NCBI RefSeq assembly: GCF_000182745.2
Contig: NC_016027.1
Coordinates: 251,001 to 315,000 of the forward strand
Reading direction: 5' to 3'
DNA length: 64,000 nt
DNA from: Komagataeibacter medellinensis NBRC 3288
GTDB lineage: Bacteria; Pseudomonadota; Alphaproteobacteria; Acetobacterales; Acetobacteraceae
How positions within the stretch are numbered: the stretch's first letter is position 1; each line of letters starts with the position of its first letter. A model generated the notes under the pieces. That model was not told the DNA's origin, searched no databases, and worked only from the letters and a program-made list of their open reading frames with translations. Of this stretch, positions 27,424 through 38,016 are shown piece after piece. Made by a program: the position numbers and the translations under genes.

Positions 27424-28917
27424 TCAGTTCCCGATATCAGAGGAAAACAGCAGTTCAGGGGTAGTTGGAAGCGCAGCGTGTGGATCGGGCCGGGCGGACT
27501 GGCGCAGTGCGGGGTCCATGTCCGGGTCGTAGCCAAATACATCCCAGCGCGAGAGGCAGGTAATCACCACGCCCGCCAGTGGCGCCAGCAGCACCAGCCA
27601 GAACAGCGCCGGGCCCAGATGCGCATTCAGCCACGGGAAAGACAGCAGCACCAATGTGCCCCCCACGCCCGAGACCAGGCGCGCCACACCTATGCCCATG
27701 CCACGCAGTTCAGTCGGGAAACTCAGCGTGGGATACACCATAAGCTGGCACCCCGGCCCGAACCCCTGCGCAAACAGGAAGGCGGCAAAACCGGCAAGTG
27801 CTGCAATGACCCCCACGCTGCCATGGGGCACGCCGGTCATGGCCAGCAGGCCAACACCAACGACCTGCATGATATAGCCTGCCAGCAAGATGGGCCGCGA
27901 ACGCACGCTGCGTGCAAGCCGGACCCCAAGCAGCCCGCCGGGAAAAGCCACGACAAGGTTAAGGATGATGGAAATCACCACCACCTGCACCGCGCTGGCA
28001 TGCATGATGGAGACCAGCAGGGTAGGCAGGCCGAAGATAATGATGTTGTAAGACATGGAACTGATCAGCGTCATGGCGCCCACCTGCAGTCCGCGCCCCA
28101 GCAGCGGCCTGCGCGCCAGCCGCCACGGGTCCGCCTGCATCACCACCGGCGGCCTGCCCCGCACGGGGCAGACAATCGGATCTACGCCGTACGACCGGCG
28201 CAGGATTGCCGCCGCCTGCTCCAGATCACCCCGGCGTGCGATCCATACGGGGGATTCACTTATGTACCGCCCGCGTACCAGAATGATGATCAGGGCGGGA
28301 ACTGCGCCAAAAGCCAGCGAGGCCCGCCACAACCAGTCTGGATGGGTGGCGGGCAGCACATGGGAGAGCACGAACACGATTACAAAGCAGGCAGAGGACG
28401 CGGCATACCATGTCGGGCACCACGCGGCCGCATGGGCCGCCTTGCTACCACGCCCCTCCAGCCGGGAGAACTCCGACAGGAACGCCATGGCCACCGGCAG
28501 GTCCATGCCCACTCCGAACCCCATGGCAAAACGGGCCGCGATCAGGATACCGGCCGTAGGGGCAAACCCCGCCACCAGAGCAGCGATGACAAAGCACACC
28601 ATATCGGCCATGAATACGGCGTAGCGGCCGATGCGGTCCGTCAGCCAGCCACCTGCCAGGCTGCCCACGATGGTCCCGGCATTAAGTGCTGCTGCCACCA
28701 GCCCCGTCTGGAACGCGGACAGGCCAAAGTGAGCCTGCACGTCCGTAATACCCCACGAAAGGGTGGTCAGGTCATATGCATCAAGGAATACGCCCCCCAG
28801 CGCCAGCGCCACGACCATGCGCGCATGGCTTTGCGCCGCAGGCCCTGCGTTGACAATGGCGGAAATGTCATCCGCATCGCGCACGACGGGGCGCGCGGTG
28901 GATATCTGTAACGTCAT
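27424..28917 (-). CDS. MFS transporter of the organosulfur operon
   Basis: 497 residues, about twelve membrane helices. The N-terminal half contains FLDAYDLTTLSWGI, the signature GSLAGGWLTDRIGRYAVF between helices 2 and 3, and FAMGFGVGMDLPVAMAFLSEF. The C-terminal half carries FPTELRGMGIGVARLVSGVGG. The pattern is that of the sugar/aromatic-acid porter families. Substrate is probably a sulfonate or related organic acid by context; no SsuABC-type ABC importer is present in the locus. It overlaps the preceding FAD-binding gene by four bases (ATGA). Confidence 0.88.
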   Translation of the reverse strand: MTLQISTARPVVRDADDISAIVNAGPAAQSHARMVVALALGGVFLDAYDLTTLSWGITDVQAHFGLSAFQTGLVAAALNAGTIVGSLAGGWLTDRIGRYAVFMADMVCFVIAALVAGFAPTAGILIAARFAMGFGVGMDLPVAMAFLSEFSRLEGRGSKAAHAAAWCPTWYAASSACFVIVFVLSHVLPATHPDWLWRASLAFGAVPALIIILVRGRYISESPVWIARRGDLEQAAAILRRSYGVDPIVCPVRGRPPVVMQADPWRLARRPLLGRGLQVGAMTLISSMSYNIIIFGLPTLLVSIMHASAVQVVVISIILNLVVAFPGGLLGVRLARSVRSRPILLAGYIMQVVGVGLLAMTGVPHGSVGVIAALAGFAAFLFAQGFGPGCQLMVYPTLSFPTELRGMGIGVARLVSGVGGTLVLLSFPWLNAHLGPALFWLVLLAPLAGVVITCLSRWDVFGYDPDMDPALRQSARPDPHAALPTTPELLFSSDIGN

Positions 28918-30371
28918 GTCGTTGCCCGTTCCTGATGATGGTGGAAAGCACCAGTACCCCCGGCGGTAAGCGCGCTGATGATTACGGCCAGTTTCTCGGC
29001 ATAATGCGTGACTTCGGGCAGGCCCATCAGTTCGCCAAAGCGGCCACGTGCAAGCGGGCCCGCCACAAACAGGCTGTCTTCATGCCGGCCGCCCACACAG
29101 GCCCGGCCCAGCGCATCCACATGCAGGCCAAGGCCCGTTGCATCACGTTCCACAAGGCCCGCCGCCGCCAGTTCGCCTAGATAAGGCTGAGCCTGCATGA
29201 TCGTGCCATGCGCCGGGCCGGTGGTCGTGATGATGGCATCAAAATCCGCCCTCCACGTCGGGGCATTGCCATGGCGCAGGCTGACGACAAAATGCCCGTG
29301 ACGCACCTGCACGCCAATCAGGCGGCCCGCGCGGATATCCAGCGTGCCCGCCTGTTCGCGCGCGCGCAGTACTGCATCGGCCTGGGGGGCAATACGGAAG
29401 CGATGCGTATCCCACAACGGGCGCAGGTGCCGGACCAGCCGCCTGCGTTCAGGCACCGGCAGGGCTGCCCATATATCGGGTGCCTGCGTGCGGATGCGGT
29501 CGAACACGGCCTGCCATGGCTGGCCTGCATGGCGGGCCAGTTCATGGCGGATGCGCCGCAGCAGCAGGCTGGCCGTGCGTACGGGGGGGGAAATGAAATT
29601 CCCCACCGGGTCCACCACGTCTGCCGCATGCGCGCGCGAGCGCTGTCCGCGCCGCGAAATGGCGGTGATCCTGCCCGCATGCCCCCGCGCGCTCAGACTT
29701 ACGACGGCATCGGCCATGCTCAGTCCCGTGCCTACGACCAGCACCCGGTCCGTATCGCGTATGGCGTTAAGCGCCCCTGCCTGCCACGGATTGGTAACCA
29801 GCACAGGGTGCTGGCCGGGATGCAGTTCCAGATCACGCAACACAGCTGGCGCTTCGGGGGCCGGATGGCTGGTGGCGATAACCACAATATCAGCATGCAG
29901 GGAAACGCCGGTGGCATCGGTCACGATCCAGCCACCATCGGGTGTCCGGTGTACGCCCGTCACCCTGCGGCGCAGATGCGTGATTGTGCCCGCCTGCAAA
30001 AGTGCTGCCAGCCGGTCCGCCACATAGCGGCCAAACACGGCGCGGGCAGGAAAGACGCTGCCATCGGGCCTGATCGCCGCCGGATCATCGGCCAGCGCGT
30101 CGGTCTGGTGGATCCAGTTGATGAAATCATCAGGCTGGCTGGTATCGATGCTCATGCGGGTTGCGGGCACATTGACCCGATGCTGCGGGTCCTGCGCGCC
30201 GTAGGCCAGCCCCGCCCCAAGGAAGGGACGCGGCTCGAACACGGTGATGCGTTTCGGGCCGCCGCGCCTGCGCGCCAGATGCCATGCCAGCGCCGCACCG
30301 CTAAACCCGCCGCCAATAATGGCGATATGGGGACTATGAGAGGAAACCCGCATGGCGCGCACCATTCTCAC
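28914..30371 (-). CDS. FAD/NAD(P)-binding protein (HpnW/PF13454-like)
   Basis: About 480 residues. An N-terminal Rossmann motif [21 protein letters not shown], an FAD-linked [25 protein letters not shown] block and a second nucleotide-binding segment [22 protein letters not shown] (about 215-235) place it among the FAD-NAD(P)-binding PF13454 proteins that accompany sulfonate or sulfur-starvation loci. Its reaction is unknown; oxidation of a sulfur intermediate is possible. The frame overlaps the SsuD stop by four bases if the GTG at 30371 is used; ATGs at 30365 and 30353 are alternatives. Confidence 0.8.
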   Translation of the reverse strand: MRMVRAMRVSSHSPHIAIIGGGFSGAALAWHLARRRGGPKRITVFEPRPFLGAGLAYGAQDPQHRVNVPATRMSIDTSQPDDFINWIHQTDALADDPAAIRPDGSVFPARAVFGRYVADRLAALLQAGTITHLRRRVTGVHRTPDGGWIVTDATGVSLHADIVVIATSHPAPEAPAVLRDLELHPGQHPVLVTNPWQAGALNAIRDTDRVLVVGTGLSMADAVVSLSARGHAGRITAISRRGQRSRAHAADVVDPVGNFISPPVRTASLLLRRIRHELARHAGQPWQAVFDRIRTQAPDIWAALPVPERRRLVRHLRPLWDTHRFRIAPQADAVLRAREQAGTLDIRAGRLIGVQVRHGHFVVSLRHGNAPTWRADFDAIITTTGPAHGTIMQAQPYLGELAAAGLVERDATGLGLHVDALGRACVGGRHEDSLFVAGPLARGRFGELMGLPEVTHYAEKLAVIISALTAGGTGAFHHHQERATT

Positions 30372-31531
30372 GCAGCGCGCGTGGGACGGTGGTCGCCTGC
30401 AATCGTCTCACCGAACGGCCCCATGTTATTTAGGGTTGACCGACCCCGCACGGGGTGCGCCGTGGGCAGGTTGGGCAACACCAGCTCACCGAACTGATAG
30501 GCTTCCTCCAGGTGCGGATAACCCGAGAAGATGAAGGTGTCGATGCCAAGCCGGCGATATTCGTCAATCCGCTCCGCCACCGTATCGGGGTCGCCCACCA
30601 GCGCCGTGCCAGCACCACCACGCACCAGGCCCACGCCCGCCCACAGGTTGGGACTGATTTCCAGCTTCCCGCGCTGGCCGCCATGCAGCGCGCTCATGCG
30701 CGACTGGCCCACGGAATCCATGCGGGCAAAGACCTTCTGGGCCTTTGCGATGGTAGCGTCATCCAGATGGCTGATCAGGCGGTCAGTCTCATGCCAGGCT
30801 TCCTCCGCCGTTTCGCGCACGATCACATGCAGGCGGATGCCGAATGACACATCGCGCCCCTGCGCATGGGCCAGCCTGCGCACATGGGCAATCTTCTCGG
30901 CCACCTGGGCCGGGGGTTCGCCCCATGTCAGGTATTTATCAATCGACTTCGCGGCCACATGCGCCGCTGCTTCCGATGAGCCACCAAAGTACAGTGGTGG
31001 CCCGTTTTCCTGAAAGGAGGGAAACAATAGGCGACCATCCTTTATAGTGAAGTGCTTTCCTTCAAAATTGACAGTCTCGCCGCGTAATAACGTACGGTAG
31101 ATGTCAAGGAACTCATCGGTGATTTCGTAGCGCGTGGCATGGTCGGCAAACAGACCATCGCCCGCGTTTTCCGCCGGGTCGCCACCGGTCACAATATTGA
31201 TCAGCAACCGCCCGGCCGAAAAGCGGTCCAGCGTTGCTGTCATGCGCGCGGCAAGGGTTGGGGACAGCAGGCCGGGCCGCACGGCAATCAGGTAGCGCAG
31301 GCGCTCGGTAACCGGCGCCAGGGCGGATGCAACAACCCAGCTGTCCTCGCAACTGCGGCCAGTAGGGATCAGCACACCGTAATAGCCCAGCGCGTCGGCA
31401 GCCTTTGCCACCTGCTGCAGGTAAGGCAGGTCAACCGGGCGGCCGCCCTTCTGCGTGCCCAGATAACGGCTGTCGCCATGCGTGGGCAGAAACCACAGCA
31501 CATTGATCTTGTCAGGAATTGCGTAGGACAT
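30368..31531 (-). CDS. ssuD: FMNH2-dependent alkanesulfonate monooxygenase
   Basis: 387 residues matching Ssu[101 protein letters not shown] and [10 protein letters not shown]. It oxidises alkanesulfonates with FMNH2 and O2 to the aldehyde and sulfite, releasing sulfur for cysteine synthesis. The flavin reductase downstream in the operon would supply FMNH2. It begins 2 bases after the NtaA-type gene stop, so it is part of the same transcript. Confidence 0.95.
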   Translation of the reverse strand: MSYAIPDKINVLWFLPTHGDSRYLGTQKGGRPVDLPYLQQVAKAADALGYYGVLIPTGRSCEDSWVVASALAPVTERLRYLIAVRPGLLSPTLAARMTATLDRFSAGRLLINIVTGGDPAENAGDGLFADHATRYEITDEFLDIYRTLLRGETVNFEGKHFTIKDGRLLFPSFQENGPPLYFGGSSEAAAHVAAKSIDKYLTWGEPPAQVAEKIAHVRRLAHAQGRDVSFGIRLHVIVRETAEEAWHETDRLISHLDDATIAKAQKVFARMDSVGQSRMSALHGGQRGKLEISPNLWAGVGLVRGGAGTALVGDPDTVAERIDEYRRLGIDTFIFSGYPHLEEAYQFGELVLPNLPTAHPVRGRSTLNNMGPFGETIAGDHRPTRAA

Positions 31532-31533
31532 TC

Positions 31534-32964
31534 TCAGGACGCCTTGGAAAATGTTTCATGGGGAAAAAGCGGAGCCGCAGTCAGGTTCAGGCCTGCGGGG
31601 TCGCGGTAGCGGCTGCCGAAATGCTGCGCGGGCAGACGCGCGCGACCCGCACCGAACAGCCGTTCGCGCAGGGTCTCGCCCGGCGTGTAGGCTGTGCGAT
31701 AGCGCCCGCGCTGCTGGAGTTCGGGCACGACCAGATCAATGAAATCCCGCGCGGTGCCAAAGGTGTGGTACTGGCGCAGGTTGATGCCATCGATGCCGTC
31801 AACGTCCAGCCAGTGCTCGATTTCATCGGCAATCCTGTCGGGCGTGCCGACAACAAAGAAGCGCCCTTCATCAAACGAGGCAATCTGGCGCAGTGCGCTG
31901 CCCACCGTCTGCTCCGGGCGGAAGCGCCGGCCCATGTTGCCAAATGCCAGCCCTTCGCGCTTCAGCACATCGCCAATGCGTTCATCGGGGCTGAAGCGCC
32001 GCAGGTCGATTTCCGCCTGCGCATGCACCAGCGCGCCTTCCACGCTGTAATACTGGCGGTAGGTCTCCAACTTCTTTTCCGCCAGGGACTGCGTGGTATC
32101 GGCAATGATCCCGGCCATGACAATAAAGCGAATATCATCACCATTGCGACCATGGGCGCGGGCACGTTCGCGCGTGCGGGCGATGTTGGCGCGCACGGCC
32201 TCGGTCGTCTGGCCGCCAATGAACACGACTTCCGCATGACGGGCGGCGAATTCCAGCCCGTCTGGCGACCCGGTAGCCTGGAACAGCACCGGCGTACGCT
32301 GCCGCCCCGGCGAGACCAGATGCGGTCCCGCCACGCGAAAGTATCGGCCATCGTGATTGATGGGGCGGACCGCATCGGGGTTGGTATAGATGCCGGCCTG
32401 CGCATCATTTACGACCGCATCATCATCCCAACTGCCTTCCCACAGCTTGTACAGCACATCGAGGTATTCATCCGCGATGGCGTATCGCTGCGTGTGCGGG
32501 ATTTCATCATCCAGCCCGAAATTGCGGGCGGCACTGCGCAGGTAGGATGTCACGATGTTCCAGCCCACGCGGCCGCCAGTCAGCAGGTCGAGCGTTGCCA
32601 TGCGCCGGGCAAAGGCGAAGGGTGGCTCGTAAGTCGTGGAAAAGGTGACACCAAAGCCCAGATTCTGCGTCACCGCCGCCATGGCGGGCACGACCATCAG
32701 CGGGTCAAGATTCGGGATCTGCAGCCCCTCACGCAGGGCAGCCGCATTGCCATCACCAAAGCGGTCATAGGTGCCGATCACATCGGCCAGGAATACGGCG
32801 TCGAACAGCCCTTCCTCGGCCAGTTTTGCTACTTCCAGCCAGTACCCCATCTCGCCAAAGCGATGGCGGTTATTGCCGGGGGCACGCCACATGCCATGCA
32901 CGATATGGCTGACACAGGCCATCTCGAACAGGTTGACGTGCAGCTGTTTTTTTGGGCGGCTCAT
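31534..32964 (-). CDS. NtaA/SnaA/DszA-type LLM flavin monooxygenase
   Basis: 476 residues from ATG 32964, which overlaps the stop of the preceding gene (ATGA) and gives the family N-terminus [27 protein letters not shown]. Further blocks are [96 protein letters not shown] and the C-terminal [20 protein letters not shown]. It belongs to the two-component luciferase-like enzymes that cleave nitrilotriacetate, dibenzothiophene sulfone or related compounds; context points to C-S cleavage. An intact paralogue of the split gene 23498-24469/36709-37138. Confidence 0.93.
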   Translation of the reverse strand: MSRPKKQLHVNLFEMACVSHIVHGMWRAPGNNRHRFGEMGYWLEVAKLAEEGLFDAVFLADVIGTYDRFGDGNAAALREGLQIPNLDPLMVVPAMAAVTQNLGFGVTFSTTYEPPFAFARRMATLDLLTGGRVGWNIVTSYLRSAARNFGLDDEIPHTQRYAIADEYLDVLYKLWEGSWDDDAVVNDAQAGIYTNPDAVRPINHDGRYFRVAGPHLVSPGRQRTPVLFQATGSPDGLEFAARHAEVVFIGGQTTEAVRANIARTRERARAHGRNGDDIRFIVMAGIIADTTQSLAEKKLETYRQYYSVEGALVHAQAEIDLRRFSPDERIGDVLKREGLAFGNMGRRFRPEQTVGSALRQIASFDEGRFFVVGTPDRIADEIEHWLDVDGIDGINLRQYHTFGTARDFIDLVVPELQQRGRYRTAYTPGETLRERLFGAGRARLPAQHFGSRYRDPAGLNLTAAPLFPHETFSKAS

Positions 32965-34238
32965 GCCACCTGCTCCGACCGGGTGCGGGTGCCGGCAGCC
33001 TGCGGTGCAGCATCGGTTGCATGCGTGCGCCACCGGGAGCCGAACGCCGTACCATTGAGCACAAGGTCACCCAGTTCACGCTGGCGTTGCACCAGCGGAT
33101 TATGCGACGCCAGCGTACGCGCGTTGCGCCAGTGCCGGTCCAGCCTGCGAGCGGCACTGGTGGCGGATGCTCCGCCCACTTCAAACAGCAGGTTGGCCGC
33201 TTCCAGCACCTGGGGGGCCACGATCTGCTGGGCCTGATAGGCCTGCACCTGTGCGCGGTCGAATGCCGGGCCGCTTTCGTGGCCTGCCACCCACAGGGGG
33301 AACGTGTCTTCCAGACCCTCTGCCACCTTTTCCACCAATGCATCGGCGGAGAAGGACAGCGCCGAGAGCCGCCCCACCACACCCTGCACCAGCGGGTCAT
33401 GCCGCTGTGCCACCTGCCCCGGTATGCCGAAGGTGCGCGTGCGCGGCCGGACGAAGGCCACTGCATCGCGCACGATGGCCCGCCCGATGCCTGCCAGCGT
33501 AGCAAGATGGAACAACTGGTAATAAGTGGTGAAATATTCGTTGGTGGGGAATTGGGACAGTGGGGTGCGGCCCAGGATGTTTTCATCCGGCACACTCACG
33601 TTTTCAAAAACCGTGGTGCCGCTACCCGTCAGGCGCTGGCCAAAACCGTCCCAGTCATCCACGCGGGTCACGCCGGGGGCGGTGGCGGGCACGATCAACT
33701 GGATGCGGTCTGTCCCGTCGGTCGCTACCACCACGATCCACGAAGCATAAAGCGTGCCGGTGGAATAGTATTTGGTGCCCTCCAGCCGCCACCCGTCCCC
33801 ATCCAGCCGGGGGGTAAGGGCTGTCGTGGTGCCGGTACTGTCCGTCAGTTCCGCCATGGCGGCGCCAAACAGGGCACCCTGCGCCACGCGTTCCAGCCAG
33901 CGTGCGGCCTGTGGGCTGGCCCCTTCATGCAACTGGCCTTCGACAAAGGCAAAGTGGGCACGGAAAATCTGCGGCAGGTTTGAATCCGCCTCTGCCAGCT
34001 CCGCCAGCAGGGCAAAGGTCTCGGTCAGGCTGGCGCCACTGCCGCCATGCTGCACGGGCACCCGCAGCGCGCCAAAACCGGCTTCAAGCAGCCACTGCAC
34101 CGCATCATACGCAAGGATGCGGTGGTGTTCACGCTCGACCGCACCCTGAGCAATCCGAGCAAAAACGGGACGCAGCGTCTGTGCCACCATTTCAATCCGG
34201 GGGGAGAAGCCGCGTGCGGGATGGACCCGATCTGTCAT
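32961..34238 (-). CDS. DszC/SfnB-like flavin-dependent monooxygenase (acyl-CoA dehydrogenase fold)
   Basis: 425 residues with the acyl-CoA dehydrogenase fold: helical N-terminal domain (EAGFGALRVPVQHGGSGASLTETFALLAELAEADSNLPQIFRAHFAF), central beta domain (FGAAMAELTDS, LEGTKYYSTGTLYASWIVVVA) and a C-terminal helical domain without the usual catalytic Glu context. It resembles DszC and SfnB, which hydroxylate sulfides or sulfones with FMNH2. First gene of the minus-strand operon, transcribed from the AT-rich divergent region 34239-34655. Confidence 0.88.
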   Translation of the reverse strand: MTDRVHPARGFSPRIEMVAQTLRPVFARIAQGAVEREHHRILAYDAVQWLLEAGFGALRVPVQHGGSGASLTETFALLAELAEADSNLPQIFRAHFAFVEGQLHEGASPQAARWLERVAQGALFGAAMAELTDSTGTTTALTPRLDGDGWRLEGTKYYSTGTLYASWIVVVATDGTDRIQLIVPATAPGVTRVDDWDGFGQRLTGSGTTVFENVSVPDENILGRTPLSQFPTNEYFTTYYQLFHLATLAGIGRAIVRDAVAFVRPRTRTFGIPGQVAQRHDPLVQGVVGRLSALSFSADALVEKVAEGLEDTFPLWVAGHESGPAFDRAQVQAYQAQQIVAPQVLEAANLLFEVGGASATSAARRLDRHWRNARTLASHNPLVQRQRELGDLVLNGTAFGSRWRTHATDAAPQAAGTRTRSEQVA

Positions 34239-34655
34239 GACAACCTCATTGCATGGAGGATATTACTATTTTTATTCGTATTTAACCTTAACGACATTAA
34301 CAACTGTAATTTTAGAGTCAATTATATAATTCACGTATTTTTAAATTATTATAAAAAACAACCGAATTAATTTGCGATTTATTCCCGTTTATTTTCGTAT
34401 TTTCTATAAAAATTTATATTATCATGTTGATTTAAATGTGTTTTTTATGTAAAAAATATACAAGTATATATGTATTTTATTTTTTCATGCTAACCGTAAA
34501 ATAGCGCATCCGTGACGGTCCGAACGATATATTCCACTATTTTATATGATTTTTTATCCGGGTTTGGTTATGATCCATATTAAACTATATAATTTGTAAA
34601 ATTGAGTGACCGGACCGGTCATGATATCGCCATCGCATGAGGATAAGGTAAGCCC
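34239..34655. promoter_or_regulatory. AT-rich divergent promoter region of the organosulfur cluster
   Basis: About 415 bases, far more AT-rich than the flanking genes, between the minus-strand monooxygenase operon and the plus-strand acyl-CoA-dehydrogenase-like gene. It must carry both promoters. I could not define a specific operator (for example a CysB/Cbl-type site) by eye, and no regulator gene is present in the cluster. Confidence 0.6.
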
Positions 34656-35807
34656 ATGTCATTTCCCCTGCACGACGCCCCTCAGGCCATGGAAGCCGCC
34701 CGACATCTTCAGTCAGTTTTCACCACACGAGCAGCGCGTCATGACCGTACTGGCCAGTTCGCGCATGAGAATATCGAGGATCTGCGCCAGGCCGGGCTGC
34801 TGTCGCTCCCTATCGACACGCCACAGCGACCAACAGCCTTCAAACTTGGCGTGGTGGCGGCGATTGTCGGCACGATCGCACAGGCCGATGCCTCCACAGC
34901 GCTGGTGCTGGTCAATCATTACATGGTGCGTGCGGCCATGGCGCGGCACGAATGTGGATCGGCTGCATTGGCCCGATGGGTGGAAGAGGAACAGCATGAC
35001 CAGTTGCTCAACATCCTGCTGGCCGAGCCTGATCTAGGCTCCGCGTCACGTGGCGGACTGCCGGGCACGGTTGCAACCCGTACGTCTGCGGGGTGGTGCC
35101 TGAACGGGCGCAAGGCCTATGTCACGGGTATTCCCGGCCTGTCGTGGCTGCTGGTGCGCGCCCGCACTACGGAAGAGACGCCCCGGGTCGGGCTGTTCAT
35201 GGTCCCGGCCACGGCCCCGGGCATTACGGTCATTGAAAACTGGGACCATATCGGTATGCGGGCCAGCAACAGCCATGAGGTGATCCTGCATGATGTGCCG
35301 CTCAGGGCCGATGCTGCCCTTGACCTGCACCTGCCCGATACGCCACCTGCGCCACGCAATACGCTGTTATTATGGAACACGGGGTTGCTGGGCGCACTTT
35401 ACAATGGCATTGCAACCGCAGCACTTGACTGGTTTGTCACATTCCTCAAGACCCGCGTCCCCTCCAGTCTGGGTGCGCCACTGGCAACACTGCCCGGCAT
35501 GCGCGATGCGGTGGGCGGCTTTTCGCTGACCCTGCACATGAACACCATGCTGCTGGACCGATACATGACAGGCGTGGAGACCGACGCACCGCCTGAACGC
35601 CTGAATGCCGATGCGGCGGTCATCAAGGCAAAGGTGGTGGACGCGGCGGGGGATTTCACCTCGGCCATCATGGGACTTGCGGGCAATGCCGGACTCTCGG
35701 CCCACAACCCGCTGGAACGCGCCCACCGCGATGCCCTGTGCGGCCGCATTCATGCTCCTCATGGCGAACTACTGCGCAGCAGGGCGGGACAGGCCGCGCT
35801 GGCCTGA
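34656..35807 (+). CDS. Acyl-CoA dehydrogenase-like flavoprotein (second DszC/SfnB-type)
   Basis: 383 residues with the acyl-CoA dehydrogenase layout: FAHENIEDLRQAGLLSLPID, GTIAQADASTALVLVNHYMV, GWCLNGRKAYVTGIPGLSWLLVRART, the bridging VIENWDHIGMRASNSHEVILHDV and a C-terminal helix bundle ending in GNAGLSAHNPLERAHRDALCGRIHAPHGELLR. Such proteins in sulfur-starvation loci work as flavin-dependent oxygenases rather than in beta-oxidation. It is divergent from the operon and lies at the right end of the inferred inverted segment; an IS element follows 72 bases after its stop. Confidence 0.88.
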   Translation: MSFPLHDAPQAMEAARHLQSVFTTRAARHDRTGQFAHENIEDLRQAGLLSLPIDTPQRPTAFKLGVVAAIVGTIAQADASTALVLVNHYMVRAAMARHECGSAALARWVEEEQHDQLLNILLAEPDLGSASRGGLPGTVATRTSAGWCLNGRKAYVTGIPGLSWLLVRARTTEETPRVGLFMVPATAPGITVIENWDHIGMRASNSHEVILHDVPLRADAALDLHLPDTPPAPRNTLLLWNTGLLGALYNGIATAALDWFVTFLKTRVPSSLGAPLATLPGMRDAVGGFSLTLHMNTMLLDRYMTGVETDAPPERLNADAAVIKAKVVDAAGDFTSAIMGLAGNAGLSAHNPLERAHRDALCGRIHAPHGELLRSRAGQAALA

Positions 35808-35879
35808 AGAACGGACTGCCCTGCCCTGTGTGTCTGTCCCGTCACGATCAGGACAGCACACCTCGGGACATGACCTTTA

Positions 35880-36708
35880 GGCTCAGGACCCATTGATTTG
35901 TGTAGGGAATTTTGCTTCAGGTTCTGCAAGGAGACTGAAGATGAGTGACCTGTTTTGGCTGACGGATGAACAGATGGAGCGTCTGCGGCCGTTCTTTCCC
36001 AAGAGCCATGGTAAACCGCGCGTTGATGACCGCCGCGTGCTGAGCGGCATCATTTTTGTGAACCGCAATGGTATGCGCTGGCGTGATGCGCCCCGGGAAT
36101 ACGGTCCGCACAAGACGCTCTACAACCGTTGGAAGCGTTGGGGCGACATGGGCATTTTCATGCGGATGATGGATGGCCTGTCTGCCGCGAAGGCTGAGCC
36201 TCAGACTATTATGATTGATGCGACCTATCTCAAGGCACACCGCACGGCTTCAAGCCTGCGGTTAAAAAAGGGGATCCAGGCCGCCTGATCGGACGCACTA
36301 AAGGGGGCATGAACACCAAGCTGCATGCGGTCACCGATCAGAACGGACGACCGCTGAGCTTCTTTATGACAGCCGGACAGATCAGTGATTACACCGGAGC
36401 TTCTGCTCTGCTGGACAACCTTCCCATGGCACAGTGGTTGCTGGCGGATCGGGGTTATGATGCTGACTGGTTCCGGGATGCCCTGGAGGAAAAAGGGATC
36501 AGGCCCTGCATTCCGGGAAGAATATCCCGCGGAAAACCAGTCAAATACGACAAGCGAAAATACAAAAGACGCAACCGCATCGAAATCATGTTCGGCCGCC
36601 TCAAGGACTGGCGGCGGGTCGCAACACGCTATGACAGATGCCCGAACGTCTTCTTCTCAGCCATCTGTCTCGCTGCAACCGTCATCTTCTGGCTATGAGT
36701 CCTGAGCC
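35880..36708 (+). mobile_element. IS5-family element, IS1031/IS427-like (829 bp)
   Basis: Terminal inverted repeats GGCTCAGGAC at the left and GTCCTGAGCC at the right. Flanking TA on both sides (35878-35879 and 36709-36710) fits a 2-bp TA target duplication. It carries a two-frame transposase. It sits exactly at the break point where the C-terminal half of a split monooxygenase begins. Confidence 0.92.
35941..36698 (+). CDS. IS5-family transposase, two frames joined by -1 frameshift
   Basis: The first frame (35941-36288) encodes MSDLFWLTDEQMERLRPFFPK, PRVDDRRVLSGI, YGPHKTLYNRWKRW and the first catalytic Asp in TIMIDATYLKAHR. The second frame (to 36698) encodes GRTKGGMNTKLHAVTDQNGRP, ADRGYDADW and the C-terminal RRNRIEIMFGRLKDWRRVATRYD with the catalytic Glu. 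The overlap contains TTAAAAAAG, a slippery run where a -1 shift gives continuous KKGDPGRLIGRTKGG. Programmed frameshifting is the known strategy of this IS5 subgroup. Confidence 0.9.
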
Positions 36709-37138
36709 TAATGAACCGGTGCGGCATGTCAGGAATGACGCCATCAATTCCGCCATTGACTCCCTGACCGTGCAGAGCCCGGATAAGGTCTGGACCGTAG
36801 GTGAACTGGCCCGGCATGCCGCGATTGGCGGAATGGGCGTGACCATTGTGGGCAGCCCGACCGAGATTGCCGACCAGATGGAGGAATGGATGGCGCAAAC
36901 CGGGGTGGACGGCTTCAACCTTGCCTATGCCGTGGCACCGGAAACGTTTGAGGATATCGTGAACCTGGTTATTCCCGAACTGCAGCGGCGCGGGCGGTAC
37001 AAGACCGCCTATCGTCCCGGCACCCTGCGCCACAAGCTGTTCGGTGGGGATGATCTGCTGGATGGCACGCATGTGGCCGACAGCCTGCGTATCCACCCTG
37101 TGGGGGTACGCAGGCAGCATACTGAAACCGGTGTATAG
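36709..37138 (+). pseudogene. 3' part of the split NtaA-type LLM monooxygenase
   Basis: From the IS right end the frame reads NEPVRHVRNDAINSAIDSLT, WTVGELARHAAIGGMG, VGSPTEIADQMEEWM, GVDGFNLAYAVAPETFEDIV and LVIPELQRRGRYKTAYRPGTLRHKLFG, the C-terminal third of NtaA-type monooxygenases. The codon order CCT-AAT here and CCT-A at the end of the 5' part (23498-23497, opposite strand) fit together without loss of frame, for a total of about 466 residues, the family length. It has no start of its own. The two halves are 12.4 kb apart in opposite orientation. Confidence 0.9.
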
Positions 37139-37263
37139 GTCCGACTTCAATCTGGCATGACGGCATGCGACCTGAAAAATCAGGAAAAGTTACTGCGTAC
37201 CGCCTTTTTTAAAGGCGGCATTTCCTGAAGGCCCTCTTGAAAAAATCTTCACCAAAAACTTCC

Positions 37264-37974
37264 TTATGACCTGGTGGTATGAGGCAGGCTGGCAGCAAAA
37301 TCGGCCAGCATGTCCATCCCGTCCGGCCATGCGCCGATGGGGGCGTAGTTACCGATATGCCCGGCTCTGCCTGCATCACGTAATGTGGCGTGCCACGTCG
37401 CACTCAGGCTGCGCGCGCGGGACATGGCCAGCCACTCATCATTGCGGCTGGCTACCAGCATGGCGGGCAGAGGCAGCGCGCCTGTGGGCAATGCCGCGAA
37501 TTCCGCTACACGCGCCTGTTCCGCCCCCCGGTAGGACGCCACATCCGCCAGCGCTACCAGAAAGATCCCGGCAACATTGCCCAGCCCTTCCTCCGCAGCC
37601 ATGCGCACGCTCAGCGCGGCTCCAAGGCTGTGCGCTACCACTATGGCAGGGCGGGGACCCGTGCGGCCAAGTGTCAGGCGCAGGGTGTCCGCCCACATAC
37701 GGTAAGTTGGCCGTGCCCAGTTCCGTTGCCTTACGCGGTGCACGCCAATCCCGTGCAGGCGCAGCACATGTTCCCAGCGTGACTGCCAGTGATGGGACAG
37801 GGAACCATCCAGACCCGGCACGATCACCACATCAAACCCCGCCAGCGCACGCACCAGTCGTCTGGTTGCCTGTGTGCAGTCCAACTCATCTGCTAGGGGG
37901 AATGGCGCCTGCGGGGGTATGCCAGTAGTGCGGGGGCGAAGCGCCATGGCGACTGAGAGGAAAGGCATCATCAT
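37264..37974 (-). CDS. RBBP9/YdeN-family serine hydrolase
   Basis: About 236 residues. The core begins DVVIVPGLDGSLSHHWQSRWE, continues with the nucleophile elbow IVVAHSLGAALSVR, a catalytic-Asp region LVASRNDEWLAMSRARSLS and the final His in AGHIGNYAPIGAWPDG. These are the blocks of the RBBP9/YdeN (PF06821) alpha/beta hydrolases, whose substrates are mostly unknown. The first ~45 residues are not conserved, so the start may lie downstream of 37974. The neighbouring peroxiredoxin gene is upstream on the same strand, 42 bases away. Confidence 0.85.
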   Translation of the reverse strand: MMMPFLSVAMALRPRTTGIPPQAPFPLADELDCTQATRRLVRALAGFDVVIVPGLDGSLSHHWQSRWEHVLRLHGIGVHRVRQRNWARPTYRMWADTLRLTLGRTGPRPAIVVAHSLGAALSVRMAAEEGLGNVAGIFLVALADVASYRGAEQARVAEFAALPTGALPLPAMLVASRNDEWLAMSRARSLSATWHATLRDAGRAGHIGNYAPIGAWPDGMDMLADFAASLPHTTRS

Positions 37975-38016
37975 GTTTTTCGCTATCGGGTCATGTGCAG
38001 GGAAGGGCGTGCATTG

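Noticed and set aside
27478-33237. Very long plus-strand open frames (up to 572 codons) opposite the monooxygenase operon
   Set aside because: They are antisense shadows of GC-rich genes: composition is His/Gln/Arg-rich without family motifs, while the minus-strand frames are clear enzymes.
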